Shown here: positions 10,077-19,629 of the stretch, in pieces
How the letters are laid out: each line of letters opens with the position of its first letter
Numbering within the stretch: the stretch's first letter is position 1
NCBI GenBank assembly: GCA_030374765.1
Contig: JARGXX010000077.1
Span: 744,001 to 808,000, forward strand
Origin: Agarophyton chilense
Lineage: Eukaryota > Rhodophyta > Florideophyceae > Gracilariales > Gracilariaceae
DNA: 64,000 bases
Direction: 5' to 3'
Notes under the pieces: model-generated
The model's database searches: none
The model's input: the letters and a program-made list of their open reading frames with translations, nothing else
What the model was told of the DNA's origin: nothing
Program-made: the position numbers and the translations under genes

Positions 10077-12677
10077 ATGCGTTTCAGTACCACCGTTGGA
10101 ACGGATGAGACGCCATTAACTTCAGTTCGACGATGGAAAATTCCAGAACTCTCAACACCTTCATCACAGACTTCAATCCCAGTTTGGGAAAGAGGACAAA
10201 CGGCCAACAACTATGCCAAAAAGCGCGATGACTTGCAAACGACGAAAACATCTGAGATACATGCCTCCTCGTTGAAATCAACTCCCCCCGAAATTGCTCG
10301 CCCAAGGTCTGAAGTAAGAATAACCTGTCCAGGATTTCAACCTTCGCCGGACAAAAACCAGAGGGACGATCGCTTGTTCAGAGGAATACGCCGAAATCCG
10401 CTGTCACAAAGACTTGTAGGGCTTTTGATGGCTCTTTGCATCGCGGTTGGACTATTGGGGTGCATCATGGACCGTCTTTCGGGTGAGTTGGACAAGATTG
10501 AGTGGGAGCTGGAGAAGAGAAACGAAATGATGTCTGCCGGAGAACAACTGGACGCCAGCCTCGTTTCGCACCCATTCAAAAATCCCTCTGAAAGAAGAGC
10601 TCGGCGGCTTGCAGCAACTAAAGTTGAATCTATAAGCGGTAGACTCTCTGAAAGGCATGACAAACTTGGATTCTGGAACGATATAAAGCTTCGGTTCGGG
10701 ACAGTTTCTCGCCTTATAGAGTTCCTGAACAGAAGAGAAGATTATGGGACAACTGCTGCTCTTGTGAGGACCGTGTATAAGTTTTCGGAAACCAGTATCC
10801 TGCCAGCTGTGACCAGCACTAATCATTTCACTTCTGCAGCATCGACATCTGCTTACGGAGCAAATAGTCGTTCTTCGGCCTCAAGCCCGTCTAAACATGG
10901 ACCATTCCAGAATGGCCGTGAAGGAACAGTAATATCCCTAAAGGCTCAGACATTTAAGGATGTTGCAACACCAGTAGTACAGACTCCAACGAGTGTGCTC
11001 CAAATTCCCAAATCAGCGTGGACAGGATCTATATTTTCCAGAACTGTGTCAGGGAATCCAACTTCATACAATCTATTCTCTTCTAATGTGGGAGTCACGA
11101 ACGCACCGCAAAGATCCACGGATGGTACTGTGCCCTCACTTACTAGGAAGAAAGACGCGCCTTGCAATGATTCAGTTCAAACCAATCTCTCTCATTCACG
11201 GGAAAATCCCCTTCCGTTTCCCATTGAAGGAATCGATCAACATCAGTTGGAAAATTGGTCTGTTCAGGAGAATTTTCAATCCAACTCAAGTGATACGTTT
11301 GAGGGGTTTGTTCTCTGGGAGTTGCCGAGGGGGAGATCATTGTGCCGCATCTTCGGTGCCGCAAAACAACGAGATGGTACATTATTCTTACCGAATTGGA
11401 TGCGAAAGCATGAGGACATCCTGACTACACACTGTGGGATAAAGAATGGGATGTACGTTTTTGAAACTCATTCGAAGGCCCAGTTGCAAAGGGATCATTC
11501 TTCGGGGAAAACTCTTTTTGACGAAACTTTCGCAGACCAAGATCTCTTCAGTCTTCACACTCCACGGCATCACATGCCTCACTTCTTGTCAGACATAATT
11601 CCACCCCTTGTGGCAACAGAAGTCATTCTTGGTTCTGGTCGAGAAGCGTTGCCTTTCAAGTGTGTTTCACGAACGGGAAGAAGCAATTCTCCTTTTTCTC
11701 CCAACTTCATGTACGACGTGAACCCTATTTTATTCTTAGACTTGGAAACAGTCTCAAAGCCGCCTACAAACTGGGTTCCAAGTCTGGCGAGATTCTTTGC
11801 TCATCCGAAGATTGGTTTTCATATGGTTCCAGATATTACGTCAGACCATAGCTCTGAATTGAGAGGACGTGATCGCCCTTTGTTCTTTCGATCTATTATG
11901 CTCACAAATATTAATCCGTATGAACCTTACGGGCTTTTTGGGGCTGATGGGAAGAATCGTGTGTTCACTGTGAATGGTATTTCTCGTGAACCTACATGGA
12001 CTAGCAAAGGGATGCTGAAGAGGCCGTGCGAAGTGTCGGTGACTGTACTCACGAGGAAAGGACATCGAGCTCTTCTTGAACTGGATGAGCTACAGAAGGT
12101 CATTAACGCTCGCTTCACCGAGCAAGGATTGGACCTAAATTTCAAAGTAGTAGACTTCACTGATTCCTGCTTTGAAGATCAAGTACGGATAATGCAAAGA
12201 ACGAATGTTCTGATAGCGAGTCATGGTGCTGGTAATACAAATATTGTGTTTTTGAAACCTGGTGGTACAGTTATTGAAGTGTTCCCGTTTTCGTACAAAG
12301 CTGGACCTTTCGACGGATTTGCAAAGATCTTCGGCATTGAGTACAAAACAGCAATGTCTGCACCTCAAACGAGTGTTTTCAAAGGATGCTTACGCCGGAA
12401 AGAAAAAAATTCGGCTATCATGAAGGAGGTTTTTGATAAGTGGGATAAAGCTGTGGAAGAAGACAAGTTTACCCCGTGGATCCATCGACTCGAGTTTGAG
12501 AAGGAATTTGGAGAACCCGGAAAGTCCGAGGGCATGACAACAAGAATATGTGCGAGAAAGCAGCAACTGAAATTTAATATACATGCTGTGGCCCAGATGG
12601 CACTTGATTCAGGACTTGGACAATGTCATTTCGCACAGATGCTAAACCAGGAGAAATCTAAACCTTATAAACCTTAA
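10077..12677 (+). CDS. GT61-family (DUF563) glycosyltransferase, type II membrane protein
   Basis: An 866-residue protein predicted to transfer a sugar onto glycans in the Golgi. Layout: a cytosolic tail of about 110 residues, one transmembrane helix at about 112-130 (LVGLLMALCIAVGLLGC), a short charged coiled stem, a Ser/Thr-rich spacer to about 400, and a C-terminal catalytic domain. That domain shows GT61 hallmarks: the HHMPHFLSD region near 500, VTVLTRKGHR near 655, and the signature VLIASHGAGNTNIVFLKPG near 711. GT61 includes plant xylosyl- and arabinosyltransferases, but donor and acceptor cannot be assigned here. It is long for the family because of the tail and spacer. The gene is convergent with the flavin oxidoreductase, only 107 bp apart. 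Confidence 0.88.
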   Translation: MRFSTTVGTDETPLTSVRRWKIPELSTPSSQTSIPVWERGQTANNYAKKRDDLQTTKTSEIHASSLKSTPPEIARPRSEVRITCPGFQPSPDKNQRDDRLFRGIRRNPLSQRLVGLLMALCIAVGLLGCIMDRLSGELDKIEWELEKRNEMMSAGEQLDASLVSHPFKNPSERRARRLAATKVESISGRLSERHDKLGFWNDIKLRFGTVSRLIEFLNRREDYGTTAALVRTVYKFSETSILPAVTSTNHFTSAASTSAYGANSRSSASSPSKHGPFQNGREGTVISLKAQTFKDVATPVVQTPTSVLQIPKSAWTGSIFSRTVSGNPTSYNLFSSNVGVTNAPQRSTDGTVPSLTRKKDAPCNDSVQTNLSHSRENPLPFPIEGIDQHQLENWSVQENFQSNSSDTFEGFVLWELPRGRSLCRIFGAAKQRDGTLFLPNWMRKHEDILTTHCGIKNGMYVFETHSKAQLQRDHSSGKTLFDETFADQDLFSLHTPRHHMPHFLSDIIPPLVATEVILGSGREALPFKCVSRTGRSNSPFSPNFMYDVNPILFLDLETVSKPPTNWVPSLARFFAHPKIGFHMVPDITSDHSSELRGRDRPLFFRSIMLTNINPYEPYGLFGADGKNRVFTVNGISREPTWTSKGMLKRPCEVSVTVLTRKGHRALLELDELQKVINARFTEQGLDLNFKVVDFTDSCFEDQVRIMQRTNVLIASHGAGNTNIVFLKPGGTVIEVFPFSYKAGPFDGFAKIFGIEYKTAMSAPQTSVFKGCLRRKEKNSAIMKEVFDKWDKAVEEDKFTPWIHRLEFEKEFGEPGKSEGMTTRICARKQQLKFNIHAVAQMALDSGLGQCHFAQMLNQEKSKPYKP

Positions 12678-12715
12678 TGTATACGTAGCCAGTTGAGAGC
12701 GCGACCATGAAAATC

Positions 12716-12767
12716 TTTATTGAAGCCTTTTAACAGGAATGAGGCGTGCACTACTCGTGCTAATAAA
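12716..12767. terminator. Interleaved polyadenylation signals of two convergent genes
   Basis: AATAAA for the plus-strand GT61 gene is at 12762-12767, and AATAAA for the minus-strand oxidoreductase is the complement of 12716-12721. Each signal lies closer to the neighbour's stop codon than to its own, so the two 3' UTRs probably overlap. Confidence 0.45.
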
Positions 12768-12784
12768 TAACCAAGTGATATCTT

Positions 12785-15634
12785 TTAGCCCATTCTGAAG
12801 GACAGGGTCATTCTGCGAACATATTTCACTTTCAGGGCTGCTTGCCACAGACACATTTGTGCGAGTGCAATTCGAGTTTCATCTGGCTTCAGCTTGTCCA
12901 TAGCAAGGCTTCCATGTACACGCTCTATGACTTCGAAAACATCCGCTGATGCTTCGTCATGATTCAAAAAAGACATTCGTTCTAAGTCAAAAGAATTGTT
13001 CTCGACGCATTCTATTAGATCCCCTGCCTTCCAAAGCACGAATCCTTCATCGCCGGAAAATAAAGGCTCTGTTCCTTTGACAGGTTTGGAACGTGCCTTC
13101 GATGGCCTTGTTCCGAAGACAGTACAACCAAGTTCGAACGAGGCATCAATTGTTGCCGTTTCCCGAAGAAACGTAAGTGCGTTTCCTAGAGAATCGAATC
13201 CACAGCTCTTATAAGCGTTCACCAGCGTAGCTGAAAGAATCAGATTAAATTGTTTCGAGTTGTTCTCTGAGACACCTAAGCCAAACGGCTCTAAGCTTCG
13301 TTTCAAAAAGTCTTCAACGAGAAGAATCTGTATCTGTTCACTTACGGACAATAGCTCTGCTTTTCTCGTAACAAACCCAACTCTCTCACACGATTGAACT
13401 ACAATCGTGGCTCGGGCTCCACCGTTTTTTTGTAGACAGCTAACGGTTATGTTAGAAAGATCGCCCAACATTTCGAGAATGTTCATAGCCGTCTTTTCGT
13501 CAAACCAACCATCAGTTGATACTGACGGAACACGTATAAGGCGAGCGCCGTCGCCTTCGTTTGGGTCTCCCATTTCAAGCCACCACGACGGATACACGAC
13601 GCTTGTAATGCATGTCGTTAGCTCAGGTAGTCTAGTGTTGGTCGGGAGAGCAGAGGGTTTCTGTGTGTTTCCAACAAAGCTGCGCAGCAAACTCTCAGCC
13701 AGCTTCGCTCGACCTTTCCGCGCGCCCGATGGTTCAAGATCAAGTCGATCAGCGATGAAAAGTGTTCGAAGAGCAACACAGAGGTCAGTCGGAGTAGGAC
13801 AATCAAACTCGTGAGCGGCGAATGCTGCGGCTGCTGTTGTGCCAAGGTCATGTCCGTGTCGTAATGCATCTGCAATACGAACCAATACTCTAGGGCTCTT
13901 CACAGTTATTCTTGCGCGTTCTGGCTCTTCTGAGCCATCTACGTCGTTTCTGCCTCGATCATCGTTTCTGAGCAAGTTCAAACTTGACTTACTGCTTCGT
14001 TTGCGTCGTGGTCCAAATCGGTGCATGCGACCATTGCCAGCAGCGATGATCACAACAGGAACGTTGTCAGCCATTCTGGCTGCAATATGGCCAAGACCTT
14101 GCTGCAAGCGAGACAAGACAGAATTGATGACCAGCAGCGTAAAGAGAATAAAGAAAGATGAACTCTTTGTAGGAGAGAACGGAGACTCATAAAGGCGAGA
14201 ATGATCATTGATAGCAAGGTTCTGCTTCGCACGCCACGGCCTCAATGCTCTGTTTCCAGATAGCCTTTCTGCTACGTCCAAACCGCTCATAAGTGAATCT
14301 TCGTGAAATCCGTACCGAGCATACGCTCCGCAAAACCATGAGTGGTTGCGGCCTTGTAGATCTGTTTGAATCCGCGGCTGGACTCGAACGGCCTCCTCTG
14401 TGAACTGAGGGTGTTCATAAGTTAGTTCAATGATTTTCTTATCAGGATCAATTGGTGTGCTTGGGTTCAGAGTTAGAAAGATGTCAGGTACTGGGTTAGA
14501 TGATTTGTGAAGGTTTTGAAGCTTGTTTATCCAATACGAGACACAAACGGGATCATCGTCATCATCACCAGCGACAGCAGATGATGCATTCACTTCGTCT
14601 CCCGTTGGCCGTTTCCCAATGAAATTCCAAGCGCTCCAAACTGTTCTATTTACTGGCATAAGACGAGGATCGGTGTGCACATACCCGGTGTTCACAGAGT
14701 ACTTGAAGGCACCAAGCACTCGCTTTTCATCTTCCGTTGCACCATCACCTAGTATTTCAAGAGTTTTTGGCGCATGAGTCGCGAAGACGATGTGGTCGAA
14801 CTCTTTCGCGTCACAATTCTCAGCGTAGACAGTGACGACATTTGCGCTTCGTTTAACGCAAGAAACAGGAGTTTCCAGAGATATAATGCCACCGTTTTCA
14901 CGGATCTGGTTCACGAGGCGAGAGACGTAATCGCGGGATCTTTTTGCTGTAGTTCGCCATTGGGGACGGGCAAAGACCTGTGCCAGTCCGTGATTGATGA
15001 AAAAGCGGAAAAGGGAACGCGCAGGGAACTTCATGGCAAGATTGAAAGACGCCGACCACACTGCAGATACCATGGGGATGAGGTAGCCTCGAATGAATGT
15101 GGTAGAGTAAGAACCCTTTGACAAGAATTCGCCTAATGATATATCCGCATCTGGCATCTGAGGGTTTGTGTCAAGCCGATTGACGAAGTCGTATACAGCG
15201 TAATTAAACCGGCGCATATCGTACAACATGGTGTACATCGAGGTTCGGTACAAGTTAGCGCGATCGGCGAAAAAAGTTGTAAGGCTGTCGGAGCCCCATT
15301 CTAGAAGCACCCTAGACTGGGGAAATTGCACACTCGCAGCAAACGACATAGATGAATTCTCCTCCTCGACGTCTAGCATCTCGAAAAGGCTGACGAGATC
15401 TGGATAAGTGGAAGTGTTATATACAATGAAACCTACATCTACCGGAACGGTGGCGAAAGTAGGGCTATTTGGGAGTGGAAGATCAACCGTGTGGGCGTGG
15501 CCGCCGGCATGAGAGGCAGCTTCGTATACATGAACACGGAAACCGGAGCGTGATAGAAGCCATGCAGCTCCCAGTCCTGCGGCACCTGCACCGATTATAG
15601 CGACCGAATCGCCTGATGGTTGGGAGCGCGCCAT
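12785..15634 (-). CDS. COG2907-type flavin oxidoreductase fused to a degenerate cyclopropane-fatty-acid-synthase-like domain
   Basis: A 949-residue protein. The N-terminal part (about 1-455) is a predicted FAD-binding amine-oxidase-like enzyme: GAGAAGLGAAW near residue 15, the GGHAHTVDL strand, and WFCGAYARYGFHEDS near 440 closing the FAD site. A hydrophobic segment lies at about 491-510. In plants and algae this oxidase is often fused to cyclopropane fatty acid synthase. The remaining half has the matching layout: a strand before FG near 525, SPRVLVRIADA near 576, LILSATLVNAYKSCGF near 798, and a C-terminal helix like that of the synthase. The SAM-binding glycine motif is not visible, so this half looks catalytically dead. 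ATG 15634 is the first methionine. The oxidase call is firm; the degenerate-synthase call is a by-eye alignment. Confidence 0.8.
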   Translation of the reverse strand: MARSQPSGDSVAIIGAGAAGLGAAWLLSRSGFRVHVYEAASHAGGHAHTVDLPLPNSPTFATVPVDVGFIVYNTSTYPDLVSLFEMLDVEEENSSMSFAASVQFPQSRVLLEWGSDSLTTFFADRANLYRTSMYTMLYDMRRFNYAVYDFVNRLDTNPQMPDADISLGEFLSKGSYSTTFIRGYLIPMVSAVWSASFNLAMKFPARSLFRFFINHGLAQVFARPQWRTTAKRSRDYVSRLVNQIRENGGIISLETPVSCVKRSANVVTVYAENCDAKEFDHIVFATHAPKTLEILGDGATEDEKRVLGAFKYSVNTGYVHTDPRLMPVNRTVWSAWNFIGKRPTGDEVNASSAVAGDDDDDPVCVSYWINKLQNLHKSSNPVPDIFLTLNPSTPIDPDKKIIELTYEHPQFTEEAVRVQPRIQTDLQGRNHSWFCGAYARYGFHEDSLMSGLDVAERLSGNRALRPWRAKQNLAINDHSRLYESPFSPTKSSSFFILFTLLVINSVLSRLQQGLGHIAARMADNVPVVIIAAGNGRMHRFGPRRKRSSKSSLNLLRNDDRGRNDVDGSEEPERARITVKSPRVLVRIADALRHGHDLGTTAAAAFAAHEFDCPTPTDLCVALRTLFIADRLDLEPSGARKGRAKLAESLLRSFVGNTQKPSALPTNTRLPELTTCITSVVYPSWWLEMGDPNEGDGARLIRVPSVSTDGWFDEKTAMNILEMLGDLSNITVSCLQKNGGARATIVVQSCERVGFVTRKAELLSVSEQIQILLVEDFLKRSLEPFGLGVSENNSKQFNLILSATLVNAYKSCGFDSLGNALTFLRETATIDASFELGCTVFGTRPSKARSKPVKGTEPLFSGDEGFVLWKAGDLIECVENNSFDLERMSFLNHDEASADVFEVIERVHGSLAMDKLKPDETRIALAQMCLWQAALKVKYVRRMTLSFRMG

Positions 15635-16595
15635 CAACGAGCTGCTTTGGACGCCGCGATGAGCAGTGGAACGGCGCTGTTAGGAATCAAAAACGTAACC
15701 AAAGCATGTTCCGGGCAATGCGCGTGTGGGTCGCCGGGCGGCTGACCGAGTGAAGCGACAGCGGAGGACGTTTCTTAGCGTCACAAGATCTCAACTAGTC
15801 TGCCCCGGATTGCTGGCATGATACAGTAAGGGTATAGAGTATAGATTGCTACCTCTCGTTCATGTTGCAGGTCGTCACAGTACGGTTCACATCATGTCAC
15901 AAGAAATTTCCAAAAAATAGATCATCCCCTGAGAATCAGTTCAGTGACGTCGATCGGGGCTCTAGCTACGAAGGTAGCAATTGCTACCCTCGTCGAAGTC
16001 GTACCGTTTCATGGGGTACGTAAAGCTTCACAGATCGATTAGAGAGATTTGGGGGATAAAAGGATAAGAGGATTCCCCTACATTCCTCACACCCTTGGTA
16101 CTTCATTTTAAAACATCATGTGCATGAAGCAGCACTTTCAGTACAATTTTGAAATGCCCTTTCGGGTTGAACATCTTGTTTAAAGTACAGAGAGGAAAAA
16201 CGGCGCAAGTTCAACTAGCAAGTCAGAGGAAGTAGGATACACGGTACGGCGTAGCAAGTATCCTTGCCTCTATGGCCGCAAGTTCTTCACAGTGCTGCCC
16301 AAAATGCATAGTTCAGCTGGGAGCATTTCGATGATTAATGATTTGCTCTTCTATCTGTGAAACATCATAGCTGATGGGCCGTAGTGAAGAACACAACCTT
16401 GTGTTTTTCGACTTGGACATGAAAAAACTTGGCCATTTTCGACAGTCGAGCACGGCCAATCGAGAAGAATCCGAACTACGCACTCCGCTCGGAAGTCTAG
16501 CACGCATTTTTAGGAGAGCAAATAACTGTTTGAACTGTCTCCGAAAAGTAGTGATGTGCAATGAAACTGGACACACGCTTTGGCTTTCTTTCGCC
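15635..16595. other. Intergenic region upstream of the flavin oxidoreductase
   Basis: About 960 bp containing the 3' flank of the anthranilate synthase gene and the 5' flank of the oxidoreductase. It holds a perfect 16-bp palindrome (listed separately). Two overlapping short open frames at 16313-16631 have no protein features. Confidence 0.5.
15973..15988. promoter_or_regulatory. Perfect 16-bp palindrome GGTAGCAATTGCTACC
   Basis: Located about 340 bp upstream of the oxidoreductase start. A half-site TTGCTACC recurs at 15846-15853. It could be a dimeric regulator site; this is inferred from symmetry alone. Confidence 0.35.
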
Positions 16596-18410
16596 TTACA
16601 ACTCCCCAGGACAGAATGCATTTTCAGCTAGGTCAATTGCTCTGCTAAGCGCCATAGCCTTGTTCAAAGTTTCCGTGTATTCTGCCTCTGGATCCGATTC
16701 ATGAACGATCCCAGCTCCAGCCTGTAAAAAGTATTGCCATTCTCTTTGGCCATCTTCATTCATATGAGTCTCACTTGGAACAACCATAGTACGCAGCGCA
16801 AGTGCCATATTCATAGTATCGTGGAAAGAGATGTATCCAATACCACCACCATACGGTCCTCTTTTTGTAGGTTCCAGTTCATCTATTATCTGCATCGAAC
16901 GGATTTTCGGTGCGCCACTTATCGTACCAGCTGGGAGTGTTGATCGCAGAGCATCCCATGACGTCAACCCTTTTCTTAACTTACCGGTCACTGTGCTACT
17001 GATATGCATTACATGCGAATATTTCTCCACTTGCATCAGTTTCTCAGGCTTTACCGTTCCATACTCCGAGACTCTCCCGACGTCATTCCGACCTAGGTCC
17101 ACCAACATCATATGCTCCGAGCGATCTTTCTGATCTGCCAACAACTCCTTCATCAGCAACTCGTCTTCTTCTTTCGAGGTTCCTCGTCTTCTCGTTCCGG
17201 CAAGTGGACGGTTAGTGAGGATTCCGCTTTCCACATGCGTCAGGATTTCTGGAGAAGACGCGACAAGATGACATCCTCGAGACTGCATATAAATCATGTA
17301 TGGGGAAGGATTGATTATTCGCAGTGCTCTATATACCGAGAAAGGATCTATTTTGCTCCAACGCTCAAATCTCTGAGAGAAGACAGTCTGAAAAGTGTCA
17401 CCAATCGATATATAATACTTAATCTTCTCAAGCGCCGCCATAAACTGCTCCTTGGTCATGTTGCTCTCACAAGTTTGCTTTGCGGCAGCATCGGTATTGA
17501 GCGTGACACGGCCGCGCTGGAGTGACGACTGGGAATTGGCGCTAAACACTCGATCCGCAAGCTGGTCTACATGTCGCACACCGCTGTCGAACAGCTGTGC
17601 AATGGTACTTTCAGAGCGGTCACCAATCTCATTTAAATCGGTCCAATGAATGACATATACCACCTTGGCAACATGGTCGAAGGCTATTACGTCTCGGTAC
17701 AGGCCAAAATGAAGGTCTGGTAAGCCTCTGTCATCTGCTGGGGCGGCAGTGAAAGGCAAAGATTTGAGCTCCGCGTAGCGCATGGTATCGTATCCACCGA
17801 AGCCGACCCAGCCCCCACTAAACAGGGAGTGTCCGCCGGGCAAGTTTTTCACATCGACGGGCTTCATTTGTTGGGTCATTTGTCGCATAAACTCCCATGG
17901 GTCATCTACAGTAAACGTAGAGTGTTCAGGGTGTCCATTCTCATGAGAGGTAACCGTGACCTCTTTCTGGAAAGCAGTGATCTCCCGGACAGGCCGCGCG
18001 CCAATAAGACTGTATCGACCGATACGCTCACCGGTATGCACGCTCTCCAGCAAAAATGAGGGGGTATTGGGTTCATTCTCAGAAACCAGACAGCGGTACA
18101 CAACGACAGGTGTGAGGAGATCAGCAAAAAGCTTTCTCCATATAGGCACGAGACGTACGTTAGGATCAGATGCTAGTCGGATGAAATCTTGGCGGCATTT
18201 TCCATCGTATCTGTGAAAGTTGTCGGCTGCGGGAGTTGTTCCACCACCAGCAACGCGTGGAGGAGGATTACTCAGAGCGGCGCGCGGACTACATGCGGGA
18301 TGAAACGAGGAGGGAGGACGAGGACGAGGACGAGGGCTCGAGAGAGTGTTGGCGGCGGTTCCTGACAGGAAGGGATGAGAAAAGACGAAAGCCGAATGTG
18401 ACGGTTTCAT
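16596..18410 (-). CDS. trpE: Anthranilate synthase component I (chorismate-utilising)
   Basis: A 604-residue protein that makes anthranilate from chorismate, the first committed step of tryptophan synthesis, normally with a glutamine amidotransferase partner (TrpG), which is not in this window. The N-terminal domain has the tryptophan feedback-site motif LLES followed by GRYSLIG. The catalytic domain shows ISIGDTFQ, SPSPYM-like NPSPYMIYM, RPLAGTRRRG, DLGRNDVGRV, LPAGTISGAPK and GPYGGGIGYI in the usual order. About 80 residues precede the conserved core and are rich in Ser, Pro and Phe, consistent with plastid import. In red algae trpG is known to be plastid-encoded. ATG 18410 follows a pyrimidine-rich leader; an in-frame ATG at 18515 would add 35 residues. 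Confidence 0.95.
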   Translation of the reverse strand: MKPSHSAFVFSHPFLSGTAANTLSSPRPRPRPPSSFHPACSPRAALSNPPPRVAGGGTTPAADNFHRYDGKCRQDFIRLASDPNVRLVPIWRKLFADLLTPVVVYRCLVSENEPNTPSFLLESVHTGERIGRYSLIGARPVREITAFQKEVTVTSHENGHPEHSTFTVDDPWEFMRQMTQQMKPVDVKNLPGGHSLFSGGWVGFGGYDTMRYAELKSLPFTAAPADDRGLPDLHFGLYRDVIAFDHVAKVVYVIHWTDLNEIGDRSESTIAQLFDSGVRHVDQLADRVFSANSQSSLQRGRVTLNTDAAAKQTCESNMTKEQFMAALEKIKYYISIGDTFQTVFSQRFERWSKIDPFSVYRALRIINPSPYMIYMQSRGCHLVASSPEILTHVESGILTNRPLAGTRRRGTSKEEDELLMKELLADQKDRSEHMMLVDLGRNDVGRVSEYGTVKPEKLMQVEKYSHVMHISSTVTGKLRKGLTSWDALRSTLPAGTISGAPKIRSMQIIDELEPTKRGPYGGGIGYISFHDTMNMALALRTMVVPSETHMNEDGQREWQYFLQAGAGIVHESDPEAEYTETLNKAMALSRAIDLAENAFCPGEL

Positions 18411-19629
18411 TGACTGGAATAGAAAGCGGATGCGAAGCGAAAGTGGATGAGGGCGACGACTGTACAAGCTTGGAGACGACAGCGCTACTCGACTTGACGG
18501 GGCATCGGGTGGCATCGGGTTGCGACGTTCCCCAACAAGAGCGTGCCACAGCAGTAACAGGCAGGTTAGGCCGAGATGGCACAAATGTGACGTGTTGCAC
18601 GTGGCACAAGTACGAGCTGAGATGTAATGAGGGTGAGCGACCACTTGGCGCCGTACACTTGGACAATGGCGACTGGGGCGCGTCGCTATGAGAAGCTCCA
18701 CCCCAGCAATGACGGCTGCAAGTATCTACACGTGGTGTATGACGTTTCTTGCAGACGTGCGCGACACAGAGAACGCTCCTGGACCTTGACGGCCTTTGGT
18801 GGCGAGCGATGTCGTCGTTGCACGCGGCCTTGTTGTCGCTCTGGCAAGAAAAGCTATTTGCAGGTCCGCCATATCTAACAAGCGTGGTACAGAAGTAGTA
18901 GAGATCGCGCACGCTGCCTTACATGCGATCAAACTTGTTGTACGGATACAATGAACCGACGCACGAGTGAGACCGCCCGCTTCCACGCCCGATGACGGCT
19001 GGCGCGCTTGGTTACTGGTACAAAAAAGGTAGAGAGCAAAAGATACTGGTAGTGCGAGTGAGAGACAGAGCGACGTTGAAGCAATGGGTGCCGCCGATGA
19101 GACCATACACCGCGCGATATACATATACGAGCGGTTGTGTTTGTGAGGAACATACACGACCTAATTAGCAAGCCGTAAGCCGTGTGCGCTCAACGCCCGA
19201 CGCCGCGCACACCACGCACGCAGATACTGTACGCAAAAACTTGCATGTAAAACGTGCAAGTTACGAAAGGGCCGTGCTTCCTAAATCGGCCAATTTCGCA
19301 CCAAGTGTAGGCAGAGCGAAGACACGGTTACACCGACGCTCGTAGTCATGACACGCGCGCGCAAACTCTTCAACTGACATCCTCTGTAAATCGCTCGTGT
19401 AAGGCGGGCGCTTGCTCAAGGTTGCGACACCACAAAGCGCTGCGTTTGCGGGGTGTTTGAACCAGGGGGGTGGCGCCCCTATGCACAACGCGACCCGCTT
19501 AACTTTACGCCCGACCCTTTCGTCTCACCTGCCTGCCACGCCTACCCTCTAGCCCACGCGCTAGCCCTTATCACTCGCCGCTCTCTTCTTCGCTCTCCTT
19601 TCTCTTCCCTTCTCCGTTTCGAGCTCGCC
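18411..19629. other. Divergent intergenic region between trpE and the phosphatase gene
   Basis: About 1.2 kb that should hold promoters for both genes. A hairpin with 8-bp perfect arms (AACTTGCA / TGCAAGTT, 9-nt loop) lies at 19238-19262. The last 50 nt before the phosphatase ATG are a pyrimidine-rich leader. Open frames overlapping here show no protein features. Confidence 0.5.

Noticed and set aside
19261-19488. 75-codon minus-strand frame near the phosphatase promoter
   Set aside because: The first true ATG leaves about 39 codons and nothing is recognised.
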